64,000 nt of DNA from positions 682,001 through 746,000 of the forward strand of contig KQ964253.1 of assembly GCA_001566295.1 (NCBI GenBank), in the 5' to 3' direction. A program made the translations under genes and the position numbers. The DNA comes from Microdochium bolleyi. Its lineage: Eukaryota > Ascomycota > Sordariomycetes > Xylariales > Microdochiaceae. Positions 24,401 to 35,232 of the stretch are shown piece by piece (the stretch's first letter is position 1; every line of letters starts with the position of its first letter). A model generated the notes under the pieces. That model did no database searches, had not been told where the DNA came from, and worked only from the letters and a program-made list of their open reading frames with translations.

Positions 24401-25626
24401 GGTCACCTGAGTGAGGTGATGATCACTGCACATCGTTGCAAGTAGCCCCAAGGGTTGATTTTAGGTTTTTTCCGTGATTCTCAACGCCCGGCCATCGAGT
24501 GTCCGGTTCCGCGGAGGACCTGCCCGGACTTGTGAACCATGCCGGAGTCTTGCGTTTACCCCGGATGGTCCGGAAGATCCAGCTGAAGGGAGTCAAGTAG
24601 CGCAGGTATTCCATGCCGGGTGCCGCGCGTCTGTCTGCAGGGACGACATTTGTATACACACACATCGGGCCCATTGTCGGAAGTGACGACGGAGTCGAGT
24701 AACCCGGCCTCTGCGGCGTGACATGTAACCTTGTAAGTTTGTTCGCAAGCGGTCTCGCGTGTTTGCAGTGCTTGGTGCGCATTGCCGCTTCGCAGGACCC
24801 GTGGCTTGACCCGGAAGGAAGATATTGTTTGCTCGGCATGGACAAAGAGAACAAGCTGTCACTGGATTTCAATGGGTGCAGACTCGAACGCAGGCAGAAA
24901 TCCGCATTACGCTGGTGCCCGAAGGATTCCTGTGTTGATGTGACGATGTAATCGATTTTTTCCGACAAGTCGCGCAACGCACACAATATGTGATCAATTG
25001 TGATTAGCTCGCTTTATGCTGGGAAACAGGGATTTGTTCACATAATCACCACTCTACCGAAGCACAGACCTTGCAAACGCTGCCTCGTACGAGGACCGAG
25101 GGGATGTGAACGCGCTCAGGGAGAGAGCTGTGAAGGGGAGGGAATGTGTCTGTCGGCCGCGGCCCAGGGGTTTATGCTGGCGTGCGGATGTTGTCTCGTG
25201 GTTGCACATCTCACCATGGACAGCGTTAAGATCTAGTGAGCGCTGGTTTACTCGCTCTTTGACGACTTCACTAAATAATGATCAGATGCAGAAGTGGAAA
25301 TCATCTAAGGAGGAATCAGATGTTGAGAAGTCAAACCTGCCGCCACGAGACACCGTAATCTAACAATCCTCGAGGCAACCACACTATAAAATAGCCTGAG
25401 GCTATCATTGATACTATGCAATTAAATTTTTATTTTTATTTTGTTTTTTGATACAATAATACAGTTGGCATTGCCAGAAAAGCATCATCATCAAGGAAGT
25501 AGAATCGAAGAAAATCTGTTCTCCGGCCCGAGAGCGAATATTCTCGCTTCCAGTCCAGCAATACTGACGAAGGACCTAATTACGCGACTGCGCCTTTCCC
25601 ACGCCAACTTAGCCACGCTCTCCCTC
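21481..25626. other. Gene-poor stretch
   Basis: About 4.1 kb between the 5' end of the Sec7-PH gene and the 3' end of the DUF2237-like gene. The first kilobase should be promoter or leader of the Sec7-PH gene. Also present are a short ACAGAC-type microsatellite near 22500-22520, a perfect hairpin at 23934-23961, and a strongly AT-rich tract (about 25380-25460) just beyond the DUF2237-like stop, likely its polyadenylation region. Longer frames, such as those near 22719-23165 and 24423-24986, look like no family. Confidence 0.5.
23934..23961. repeat. Perfect inverted repeat (hairpin), 10-bp arms
   Basis: The arms GCGTGCATGC (23934-23943) and GCATGCACGC (23952-23961) are exact reverse complements separated by an 8-base loop. 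It sits in a gene-poor stretch. Alternating purine-pyrimidine sequence with repeated GCATGC could also be a protein-binding site. No function is claimed. Confidence 0.7.
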
Positions 25627-26452
25627 TCAGTTGCCACCCCTCGGAGAGACATCCTCATGCTTGACCTCGAACCTCTTGAACACCTCCAGGTCCACCTTGG
25701 CGAGCGCCGAGTCCTCGGTAGCATGCAGGTCGACGCGGGGCACTCCCATCTCGCTGATCCGGCCGGCGCGGAAGGCCTGGTACGCCTCGAGCCAGCGCGA
25801 CGTGCACAGGCACCACCGGCACCCGCCGCTGAGGCCGACGGTGCGCAGGTCGTTGCCGCGCGAGGCCGAGAAGTCGAGGAACTCGTCCGTCACGATGCCG
25901 GCCACGGCGTGATTGCCCGGGTCTGCTGCGACCGTGGAGGAGCCGGGCCCGTCGGTGGTGGTGCGGCAGTAGCCGTCGCGGAAGAAGCCCGTCATGGGCT
26001 GCTGGGAGAAGAGCTTGAGGGGCTGCTTGAATACTGAGAGGGACGTTGAGCAGGGTCAGCATGCTTGCGGGCAGGAATGAGAATCCTTTGTCCGTGGATA
26101 AAGGGCCAGCCCCAGCTTCTCCAGAAACGCTGCTTAAGCTTGGGCGTTCGCCGTGTCGGGTTCAGACTCGAGCGAAGCCCATCATGTTGGGAAGAAAGGC
26201 ATGCAGTATCAGGCGGCTGCACGCCTCGGGGGCACAGGAAGCGCAATAGAGACCGTACATACCGTTAAGATTAGACGCCATGGCTGCAAATCGATAAGTG
26301 TTCATGGGAGAGGGAAGACCGTCGCTGTTGACGTCGTTGGCGATATCGTAATCAACTTGCGGTGGCGACAGCTCGGCTCTGGTCGTGTCCAGCTCACAGG
26401 CGAGCAGAAGCAGCAGCGAGACTAGTGGGAGGATCTTGGTATGTGTTCTCAT
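25627..26452 (-). CDS. DUF2237-family protein with signal peptide
   Basis: Two exons, 26452-26263 and 26033-25627, joined by a 229-bp intron (GTATGT donor, CTCTCAG acceptor, GCTGAC branch site), give 198 residues. The start is the first ATG and opens a strong signal peptide (LPLVSLLLLLACEL, cleavage near TTRA/EL), so the protein is expected in the secretory pathway. The body matches DUF2237, a small uncharacterised family common in bacteria: NVFKQPL at 63-69, PMTGFFRDGYC at 76-86, VAGIVTDEFLDFSASRGNDL, RWCLCTSRWLEAYQA, then VDLHATEDSALAKVDLEVFKRF. Compared with the family as I know it, two cysteines (after NVxGxPLxP and the first of the CC pair) appear replaced while the WCLC pair is kept. 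No biochemical function is established. It lies alone between two gene-poor stretches. Confidence 0.8.
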
Positions 26453-29400
26453 AAGGCGGGTTTTTCATTTAGCACGGGCGATTCAGGCATGCGACCGTGG
26501 ATAAAGTGCACACGTTTCGTGTTGGTAGTATTGTCAAGCTGTGGCTTGGTGGGATGAGGTGAGAAGTAGAGCTGTCAAGTAACGCGAGTCAGTGACGTCA
26601 TGTTGCCTTCCGCACGGGAAAGTCAAAAAAGTGCCTTTGGCAGAAAGGCCCATGTACCACAAATAGACACTTGCACAGGCAAGCTGGGGACCAGAGCCCT
26701 GAATCGTAGGAGATATCTCTCTGTAGAACCCTGGACGGCATGCTTGGTTGACATTCGTGATCCCACGCAGCCCGGTCTTCCTGTCCTAAGTTGACAAACC
26801 ACCAACGACCTCACAATAAGCTCTCGCAGGGGATTTCATGCAATTTCGTCCGCAAAAAAAAAAAAAAACCATCTCTGATCAGGCGTCTTGTCCTGTATGC
26901 ACATGAGGCTAACACGCACCGAGCACCATTGAGGCTGCATCATTGCACCCTGCAGTATCCCCGAGGCGCAACTTCGACGGCGGGGTTGCGTGAGACCGTT
27001 GCTAATGGTCCCGGAAGAATCTCCGATGCTACATGAGCGCTTGAGATGTTCTACACTTACATGCATGGGCCCCGGGGTCGAAGTGGCGTGCTCAGTGTGA
27101 ATTCTTTCGGGGATCAATCTGGGTCGCTGGTCACGGTGTGGCGCGCGCAAGCTCAGGTGGTCTAGTGCCACCGCCCCGATATCTGTTTCAAAAGATCCCG
27201 CTAGCCGCCGTGAGCTGATGTGGGCGGGATACTGCATCGCGGCATGAAGAAAACGCCTACAGCACGCCTACACAGTACCAACTCACCCTCGCTGCCCATC
27301 CCCAGTGATGACCTTGAAGGCCATGATCCGAGAGTCACATCCTCGAAACCACAGACCTCCTAATTCTCAGAAAGAACCAGTTCATCTAGAGGAAACCTGT
27401 GAAATGATGAAGTACTGAGCGGCAGCGGGAGTCCAGCCTGGACAGGAAGGTGTGACAGGCCGGGGTTAATGGGAATATCCAAGCAGTCACACGCGAGCAG
27501 ATGCAATTGTTATCCCATGCCGACTTGGCAAGGCCTGCACCAGGCCACAGATGCCAAACTCGAAACAAATCAAATAATCTGAATGGAGCTGTTTTGCAAA
27601 CAAGAAGTCCGGGACACTTGGTGACCGCCTGTCACTAGCTATACTACGAATCCACCGCGGCGTGATTCTCCATATCCGTGTCCCATGCACAATCACACAA
27701 GGCCTGGCACGAGGCGGAGAGTACCATCTGTTCACTGCTGCAATGGGGCTCATATATTCGGGTGGCAATTCCGATGTGGTGCCGCGAGAAGCACTGTCGT
27801 AGCGTATGCCATTCTGCACGCATTGGCAGCTTGCTCGAATTCGGCTTGGCTATCTACGCCGTCGACGCTCTTAGACCGGCGTACAGTATGACTACATGAC
27901 CAAGCGCAAAAAGGGGAGTACAGTGGGTTAGACAACACTGGTAAGGGAGTAGGTCTGCGAGCGAGATGGACGCAGTATACACGGTAAGCACACAGTTTCG
28001 TGCCCTATGTGTTAGTCAAGGCTGCATGCAATTGCCAGGGTGGCGGCGGCGGCGGATGGTCCGGCGTTTTCCCAGGTCTGCCACCAGCGGAAGAAAGATA
28101 GCACAAAAATTTCCCACTTGGAGAATACCCGAAGCCTCAGTCGTCATACTCTAGTGTTTCACGCAGAGCTTTGGCGGAAGTGATCAGCAGGCCTATGGCT
28201 CCGGAATAAACTGAGAAATAGGCTGCTACAAAAAGCCCTCGGGGACAGGAGGACGATAGATCCGACGGAGAATAGGGAAGCTGACATGCCGCTTTTGAAA
28301 ACCGTTACCGTTACCTTGGAAGAATTTGCAGATCACGGACGCGTGTACCTCGTTTGGGCCGATCGCCTTATGGCGGTTATCTGCAGTGATCGTCATCCGG
28401 GCTTCATGGTGGCGCCAACACGTGTACCTGAACGATCCTGGTTGTAGGGCATGCCGATCTGGCTGGGCTTAGCTCGGGGAGTCGTGCTCGGCGCCCACCA
28501 CCAGAAGATCGCCTCCTGAAAACTCAGGCTTGCTGATCAGCTGTGCTGTCGAAAGAGGTCTGCGACTTTGACCTGTGCTTGAAGTCGACTCGTGGTGAAC
28601 CCCAGCTTTTGCAGGCTGTCAAAGAGGTCCCGAGACGTCTAGATTTTCCCCATTTTCTGCACTGCGGACTCCTGCAGGGTTGTTGTCTGCGGGTGTAGTG
28701 TGGATTTCATGCAGCAGCCCATGTTGACTGCGGCTAAATCAAGTGTGGATGGGAGCCAGAGGTGCAGTAGCACAGCCGGCAAAGCTGCTGTCCTAGCCGA
28801 TGCAGGACTAATCCGGAGTCGCTCTAGCTTTTCAGCACTTGGGTTTTGGGAGAAACCCGGAGGCTGTGACCTGGCGGACGTGGCCCGCGGGCGTCCAGCA
28901 TGCCAAGGACGAGAGACGAGATGGAAGGTCATTAGAAGGCGCTTTCGTCACTCCAGCCCAGGACCCCCGTGGCGCTGATTCGTGTTGTCAGGGGTCTTGT
29001 CTCAGGTTCCTGAGGGCTAGCTTGGGAAAAAACTGATCGGGTCGGCGGTGACGTCGAACAAACGAGGCAAGATCGCTGCACGAGTCGCGCAGGGGACAAG
29101 CAACAGCAACGGCTGCAAGCCCCGTCCTGAGCGGCCGGGGCAATGGAACATTCTTTCCAACGGTCGTGAAGTTGAAATCGCGCTAGGTGGTCGCCCCTAC
29201 GGTCGCCGGCGCCAAGAGGGTGTAGATGCTGCTACATACGGCATCGTGGGAGCCTCGCAGTGGCCGAATCCGGTAAAACAAGGTGGAGGAGGGCCGGGGA
29301 TTACGCACAAGGCTTTGCTGGTCGTCGAGATAGTGTCTGGGGTGGGGACCGAAGGAGGGTTTCCCACCACTCATACCCCCCGGAGAGATCCTAGTGGAAC

Positions 29401-30975
29401 GGCCCTGGACCAGGATCTAAGCGCCGTGCAGCGCCGATCGATGCCTGCGCGTTTAGAGTTTGGCGCCGAGCCGCGTGGACTGCCGCCGTCCGGGCTCACG
29501 GGACTCTCTCGGTCGCCTCTCGTCATGGCAAACATGTCCGCAGATCGCGCGGTACGCCCACCACGCAGCGCCGGCGCGACGGTGGCTGCCGGACACCAAG
29601 CTCCCATTTGGTCATGGTGGGAAAGGAACCGATCGGGTCGGTACTTGCAGATCGACATTCCGCTGCCCGACGGGGATGCAGGCTGGGTCTGGGTGCCACG
29701 TCCTGCAGCTAGGTGTGTCCCGTCCTTGCATCGGCCGTTGCAACTGCCGCATATGACCCGTCGGCGCAGGGCCAAGAGCAGGTGAAAAGCCGGGCAGGGC
29801 TGAGCTGCAGCTTGGGTCTCGCAAACCGTGGCTGCTCACGACCAGGTGACGAGCAGGTCCCCGGCTTGAGATGTCGTGTCGAGCCGAGCGGGACGTCTGA
29901 GACGGAGTCCTGTAAGGCTGGGAGGCTTCTGGTGGCTTCCGCCATGAGGCCATTGTATGCCTTGTGTGAGAGAGCGAGGGCGTTGTGGCGGTTGCAGTCG
30001 TGGAAGCTACGTCCCCGGGTCGCTCTTTCCGCGACCTCGCCATGCCGCCACCCCCCGGCCGGGCGACACCACACGCCGCCGAGCCATCTGACGAGTAGCT
30101 TTCTTTGCACAATCTCAACGGCCGTCCCGAGTGCCTGGCACCCCCGTTGGACGTACACAACAGAGAAGACACCCCTGTGACGCCAGCGATCTTGGCCAGT
30201 TGCGTCGTGCACCCCCTTGTCGCCTCGCTGGAGCCCACTGCGGCCCCCCCCGCGCAGCGGCCCCGGTCCACGCTCTCGGGCTCTCTCTCGACGACCGCTG
30301 TCCCACACCCCAGGGCCCTGACGCCACTAAACCGGCCAACGCTCTCTCAAGGCCATAATCATTGATGAAGTTCTCATCGTCAAGTAGCCTACCTGAAACC
30401 CACGCGCCTCCCGTCGACTCGCGCGAGTCTAACGCCGAACATGGGCTTAGGGGGAAAGCGGCGTGCGTCTTTACATGTTCCTGGCTGACGTCGCCATATC
30501 CATATCGCCCAGCACAACATTCGTGTGCTAATCCGAGACTGCTTCGCGTGTGGCCACTCGGTTCGTCTTCGTCATCACCGTCATGACGATCACGGTGGAT
30601 GCCCACGGCCCTTCGGCGTCATGTTGTCCAAAGCCTAGGAGCCGTGGCGAGCGCGCGGCGACGCATGCCTGGCTTGTCAACAGGCTGCTTGCATGTCAAC
30701 GGCTGCAGCAGGGTGACGTCGCCACTTGATTGACGGCTCAAGATCTAGAAAATCCATACAAAAGCAGCAGATCCTCTTCCGGAGAGCTGTGATCTGATGT
30801 CAGCCTGCATATCATACTTGCCATTCTATCCGCTTTGTCTCGGGCATTAACCTTACTTTGAGTATTCTCATTATAAACATCACCCAACTGCCAGTATTGC
30901 GTACAACACTAGACAGTATATCATCTACTGCACGTGTGCAAGAAACACACTCTGTCAACTGCCAACACCGCCAAT
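26453..30975. other. Gene-poor stretch
   Basis: About 4.5 kb between the 5' ends of the DUF2237-like (-) and adhesin (+) genes, so both promoters lie here. It contains an A-homopolymer of about 16 bases near 26855-26871 and GC-rich sequence at 29000-30400, where long frames occur on both strands simply because stops are rare. The longest, 29048-29785, begins with GTG and has no family resemblance. No tRNA, transposon or tandem array was recognised. Confidence 0.5.
30872..30877 (+). promoter_or_regulatory. TATA box of the adhesin gene
   Basis: TATAAA lies 99 bp upstream of the adhesin ATG at 30976 in an otherwise AT-moderate promoter. Such boxes are common in regulated fungal cell-surface genes. 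The assignment rests on sequence and spacing only. Confidence 0.5.
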
Positions 30976-33900
30976 ATGCGTAGCCATTATGCTGCTGTCG
31001 GCTTGATGGCCTTCAGCGGCCTCAGTGGTGCCACATGGACCACTGACGATAGCTATGACCACGGACACCAGTCTTCAGACGGCAGCTGGGGAGACACAAC
31101 GACTGAAAATAATGGCAACTACCCTACCATGAACTGGGGGAACACAACGACCAAAAAAGGGGCAGACAGCACCACCGACAATTGGGGTGGCTACCCGACC
31201 ACTGGCTGGGCCGACTCTACAACAGACAAGTGGGACGACCACACGACAAAGACTTGGGACATACACTCCACAACGGACAAATGGGAAGACTACACGACAA
31301 AGACCTGGGGAACTGATTCAACAACGGATAAATGGGATGATTACCCAACAAAGAGTTGGGACACTGACTCCACGACGGACAAGTGGCACGACTCCACCAC
31401 GTCCAAGCCTTGGGGCGACACAACCACCTCTTCTGACGACCAATGGTGGTATCCTACCACTGGGTGGACTGAGACGCATCCGACAACTACGGATGTGACC
31501 TCCAAGACCACAGATACTTATGACACCTGGACGCATCCGACCACTTGGGAAACAACAGACACTTACAACACCTGGACCCACCCCACTACTTCAGAAGCCA
31601 CGGACACTTACACCACCTGGACCCATCCTACTACGTCCGAGACGACAGATACGTACAACACCTGGAGTCATCCCACGACCTCTGAGATCACAGATACTTA
31701 CAATACATGGACGCATCCAACTTCCTCTGCGACGACCAACACGTACAACACCTGGACGCACCCAACTACCTCTGACACTTACAACACAGGGACTCATCCT
31801 GCTACGACCTCTGAGACCACAGACACGTACAACACCTGGACTCATCCGACAACCTCCAAGACGACAGACACATTCAATACCTGGACGTATCCCACTACTT
31901 CTTCCGTACTGACTGACACATACAACACTTGGACCCATCCTACCACCGAGACAACATATACCTATGACACCTGGACACACCCACCGACTTCTGAGACGAC
32001 AGACACATACAACACCTGGACTCACCCCACCACCTCTGAAACCACGGATACCCATAACACATGGACGCATCCTACCACTTCCTCCGTAACAACGGATACA
32101 TATAACACCTGGACGCACCCTACCACCTCTGAGACAACAGATACGTATAGTACCTGGACTCATCCTACCACCTCCGAAACCACGTCCAAGAGCACGGAAA
32201 CCAGCGAGACCTGGACACACCCAACCACATCCGAGACCAGCTCGAAGTCCACGGACATTACCTCCAAGACGACGGGCACCTCCAACACTTGGACGTACCC
32301 TACCACGTGGGAAACCACCTCCAAGACCACTGACACTACGTCAACCTGCACTGATACCACCTCCAAGACTACTGACACCAAGACAGCCGACACAACGTCG
32401 AAGACTACCGACACCTCAAAGACCACAGATACTACCAAGACCACGGACACAACTTCGAAATCTACGGACACGACACTGAGCACTGATAACACTTCGAAGA
32501 CTACGGATACCACCAAGACTTCTGACACAACCTCAAAGTCGACCGACACTACTAAGACTACGGACACAACTTCGAACACTGATACCACTTCCAAGACCAC
32601 GGATACTACTAAGACGTCTGGCATAACCTCACGAACCACTGATACAACCACGGATACTACGAAAACATCTGACACAACTTCGAAGACTACCGATACCACC
32701 AAGAGTACAGAGACAACTTCGACCTCAGGCACTTCAAAGACCACCGATACCACTAAGACTACTGATTCTTCAAAGACAACCACCGACACCACTAAGTCCA
32801 CAGACACTTCAACGACCAACACGACTCCTACGACGCAAAGTACTGTCACAACCACTTCTACATCTATTACCACGACTATCACCACAACCATCACTACTTC
32901 CGGCACAACAACCACATTGACTATCACTACTACTATTCCTACAACTGTCGCTATACCGACGACTCAAACCACATCTACGACAGCTACAACCTCTGTCACA
33001 ACAATTATCACTACGACCATCACGACATCCGGCACCACAGCCACATCCACCATCACCACCACCATTCCTACCACCGTCACTACTCCTACTACTCAGATAT
33101 CGTCAACTACAACAACCACATCCATCATCACCACAGTCACGACGACCTTCACCACGTCCGGCTCGACGGGCACAACAACAATCACAACCACTGTTCCTAC
33201 CACTATCACCACGCCGGTTACATCTACGCAGACAACGGCAACCACTGCTAGCACCACCTTGACTACAATCATTACAACCACATTCACCACGTCCGGTACC
33301 ACAGGTACCACAACAATCACCACCACCGTGCCCACCACCGTCACCACACCGATCACGCAGACAATTTCTACGACAGTTACCACGTCGATTGTCACGACGC
33401 TGACAACAACGTTCACGACTTCTGGCACCACGGGCACTACCACAATTATCACCACTGTCCCTACCACGGTAACGACGCCAGCAACAACAACGCAGACTAC
33501 GGCGACCACCACGGGCACCACCTTGACAACGGTGATCACGACAACATTCACAACCTCTGGCACTACAGGCACGACCACCATCACGACCACTATTCCCACG
33601 ACTGTGACCACGCCGACAACCACAACACAGACGACGGAAACTACCAGAAGCACAATTGTAACCACCATAATTACTACCACCTTCACCACTTCCGGCACCA
33701 CAGGCACAGCCACAATTACTACTACGATCCCAACAACACTTACGACGCCCACGACCACGACTGCTACCCAGACTACGGAGATCTCCACGACGCTTACAAC
33801 TACTGTCACCACCACCTTCACCACGTCTGGCAGCACAACTACTGCAACCATCACCACCACCTTCCCCACAACATTAACGATGAAAACGACCGGTACCACG

Positions 33901-34869
33901 CCGACCACAACCACTGGGGTCATCACCAGCACCATGGTCACCACCCTCACAACGACATACTCTACCACGGGAACGACCACGACCGAGACTCTCACCACCA
34001 CTCTCCCAGTCACGATCCCTACGACCCTCACTACCCGTACCACGACCTGCACAGAGTACACCACCACAACGGGCTCCACGACTAGTCGGTACACCGTCAC
34101 TACTTGCTCTCCTGGCTCTCCGCTGTGCACCACAGGCAAGCTCACCACCCAGACTGTTCCGTACACCTCGACTTTCTGCGTGCCTTCCACACCAACAACT
34201 TGCACTGAGTACACTACATCAACTGCTTCAACGGCGACTCGGTATACCGTCACTACATGCGCCCCAGGATCGCCCCAATGTACAACCGGCAAGCTTACGA
34301 CGCAGACGGTCCCTTACACAACCAGCTACTGCATTACATCACCTCCGCCCAGTTACACCACCTCGACAGTCTACACAACCACAGTCTACTCTGTGACAAC
34401 GTGCGCTCCAGGCTCTCCGAGCTGTACCACCGGCGTGACCACCACAGAGACAATCCCATACACCACCACCGTGTGCCCAGTCACCTCCACGCCCATCGCG
34501 CCACCCCAGTACTCGACCTCGATCGCCTACACCACTTCAGTGTACACGGTCTCTTCGTGCACCGCTGGGGTTCAGGACTGCTCGGCGGTGCCATACGTCA
34601 CCACCCAGGTCGTCGCCAGTAGCACCACCATACCTGTGCCCGCTGGTCCGTCAAACCCAGCAGCACCTGGCTCTCCTCCGTACTCCGCCCCTGGCTCCCC
34701 TCCTGGTAGCCAAGGTTCGACCACCGGAATTGTGACAGTCGCCTCGCCGACTGGCCAGCAGGGAGGCGGTGCCACCGGCACACCAGCAATCCCAACGGCC
34801 GCAGCTGGTCACCTCAGCATGAGTTATTGGGCTCTTGCCGCTGGACTACTTGTCGCTGCTATTATGTAA
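30976..34869 (+). CDS. Thr-rich GPI-anchored cell-wall adhesin-like protein
   Basis: Intronless frame of 1297 residues. It opens upstream with a GTG at 30934, but the ATG at 30976 starts a signal peptide (MRSHYAAVGLMAFSGLSGA). The C-terminus (SMSYWALAAGLLVAAIM) is a GPI-attachment signal, so the product is probably bound to the cell wall. Between them lie successive repeat blocks: about five copies of a 16-17-residue TTDKWDDYTTKTW unit; about 15 copies of a 13-17-residue TDTYNTWTHPTTSET unit; a TTSKTTDTTK-type region; eight or so copies of a 32-36-residue unit containing TTFTTSGTTGTTTITTT; and four cysteine-bearing YTVTTCAPGSPxCTTG units. Such Thr arrays are normally heavily O-mannosylated, forming a rod that displays binding modules. 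No N-terminal lectin or other ligand-binding domain was seen, so adhesion is inferred from architecture. Confidence 0.85.
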   Translation: MRSHYAAVGLMAFSGLSGATWTTDDSYDHGHQSSDGSWGDTTTENNGNYPTMNWGNTTTKKGADSTTDNWGGYPTTGWADSTTDKWDDHTTKTWDIHSTTDKWEDYTTKTWGTDSTTDKWDDYPTKSWDTDSTTDKWHDSTTSKPWGDTTTSSDDQWWYPTTGWTETHPTTTDVTSKTTDTYDTWTHPTTWETTDTYNTWTHPTTSEATDTYTTWTHPTTSETTDTYNTWSHPTTSEITDTYNTWTHPTSSATTNTYNTWTHPTTSDTYNTGTHPATTSETTDTYNTWTHPTTSKTTDTFNTWTYPTTSSVLTDTYNTWTHPTTETTYTYDTWTHPPTSETTDTYNTWTHPTTSETTDTHNTWTHPTTSSVTTDTYNTWTHPTTSETTDTYSTWTHPTTSETTSKSTETSETWTHPTTSETSSKSTDITSKTTGTSNTWTYPTTWETTSKTTDTTSTCTDTTSKTTDTKTADTTSKTTDTSKTTDTTKTTDTTSKSTDTTLSTDNTSKTTDTTKTSDTTSKSTDTTKTTDTTSNTDTTSKTTDTTKTSGITSRTTDTTTDTTKTSDTTSKTTDTTKSTETTSTSGTSKTTDTTKTTDSSKTTTDTTKSTDTSTTNTTPTTQSTVTTTSTSITTTITTTITTSGTTTTLTITTTIPTTVAIPTTQTTSTTATTSVTTIITTTITTSGTTATSTITTTIPTTVTTPTTQISSTTTTTSIITTVTTTFTTSGSTGTTTITTTVPTTITTPVTSTQTTATTASTTLTTIITTTFTTSGTTGTTTITTTVPTTVTTPITQTISTTVTTSIVTTLTTTFTTSGTTGTTTIITTVPTTVTTPATTTQTTATTTGTTLTTVITTTFTTSGTTGTTTITTTIPTTVTTPTTTTQTTETTRSTIVTTIITTTFTTSGTTGTATITTTIPTTLTTPTTTTATQTTEISTTLTTTVTTTFTTSGSTTTATITTTFPTTLTMKTTGTTPTTTTGVITSTMVTTLTTTYSTTGTTTTETLTTTLPVTIPTTLTTRTTTCTEYTTTTGSTTSRYTVTTCSPGSPLCTTGKLTTQTVPYTSTFCVPSTPTTCTEYTTSTASTATRYTVTTCAPGSPQCTTGKLTTQTVPYTTSYCITSPPPSYTTSTVYTTTVYSVTTCAPGSPSCTTGVTTTETIPYTTTVCPVTSTPIAPPQYSTSIAYTTSVYTVSSCTAGVQDCSAVPYVTTQVVASSTTIPVPAGPSNPAAPGSPPYSAPGSPPGSQGSTTGIVTVASPTGQQGGGATGTPAIPTAAAGHLSMSYWALAAGLLVAAIM
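31156..31420 (+). repeat. Coding tandem repeat, TTDKWDDYTTKTW type
   Basis: Degenerate tandem units of about 48-51 bp encode TTDKW followed by D/E-D, TTK and a second Trp. Five units can be followed, the last one diverging to TTSKPWGD. The regular spacing of Trp and acidic residues distinguishes it from the later blocks. Confidence 0.75.
31505..32225 (+). repeat. Coding tandem repeat, TDTYNTWTHPTTSET type
   Basis: About fifteen units, mostly 45 bp (range 39-51), keep the core NTWTHPTT; two further diverged copies extend to about 32310. Synonymous differences between units (ACC/ACG/ACT/ACA for Thr) show the array is not newly amplified. Confidence 0.8.
32860..33900 (+). repeat. Coding tandem repeat, 32-36-residue Thr-rich unit
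   Basis: About eight units of roughly 96-108 bp, each with the core TTFTTSGTTGTTTITTT followed by PTTVTTP. Thr and Val/Ile alternate in a beta-strand-like pattern. Confidence 0.75.
34035..34600 (+). repeat. Coding tandem repeat with paired cysteines
   Basis: Four diverging units share YTVTTCAPGSPxCTTG followed by TTQTVPYT and a third Cys, about 130 bp each. The last unit diverges to SSCTAGVQDC. Regular cysteines suggest small disulfide-closed modules near the wall-anchored end. Confidence 0.75.
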
Positions 34870-35232
34870 CGAATGGAACAACCTCCTTTGTTTGGCATAA
34901 AAGTTCCCTTTGCATGTTCCTCCGATTGTATCCTGTAATGCCAATTAGATAGCCCGATTAAATCACATGATCTTTGAGCATCTTGAGTATCATAACACAC
35001 ACCATGAACGTTAAAAATTTCATGACTCTCACTGCCTTTCAAGTGCCTGCTTCGCTGCCATCTCCGACTGATATTCTCCTGTTCAAAACTACCGTCCATC
35101 ATGCTGAGGCCCTTGGTTATATTCAACTTCGCCTGCTTACACACAAGGGCCACTTTTGCAATCTGAACAACACGCTCGATCTGCCACACCAGTCGCCAGT
35201 AACTATATTTGAAAATGCCAGACTCTCTAAAT
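34870..35232. other. Convergent 3' intergenic region
   Basis: Separates the 3' ends of the adhesin (+) and SDR (-) genes. It is AT-richer than its flanks and has no gene. Confidence 0.6.

Noticed and set aside
24423..24986. 187-codon minus-strand open frame
   Set aside because: It starts at TTG; the composition is not protein-like, no splice context extends it and no motif was recognised.
29048..29785. 245-codon plus-strand open frame
   Set aside because: It begins with GTG, has no nearby upstream ATG, overlaps equally long frames on the other strand in GC-rich DNA, and its Arg/Pro/Gly-rich translation resembles no family.
30934..30975. Upstream start for the adhesin
   Set aside because: The frame opens at GTG, and the ATG at 30976 gives a proper signal peptide.
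32160..34292. Long minus-strand frames rich in Val (255 and 399 codons)
   Set aside because: They are the antisense shadow of the Thr-codon repeats of the adhesin.
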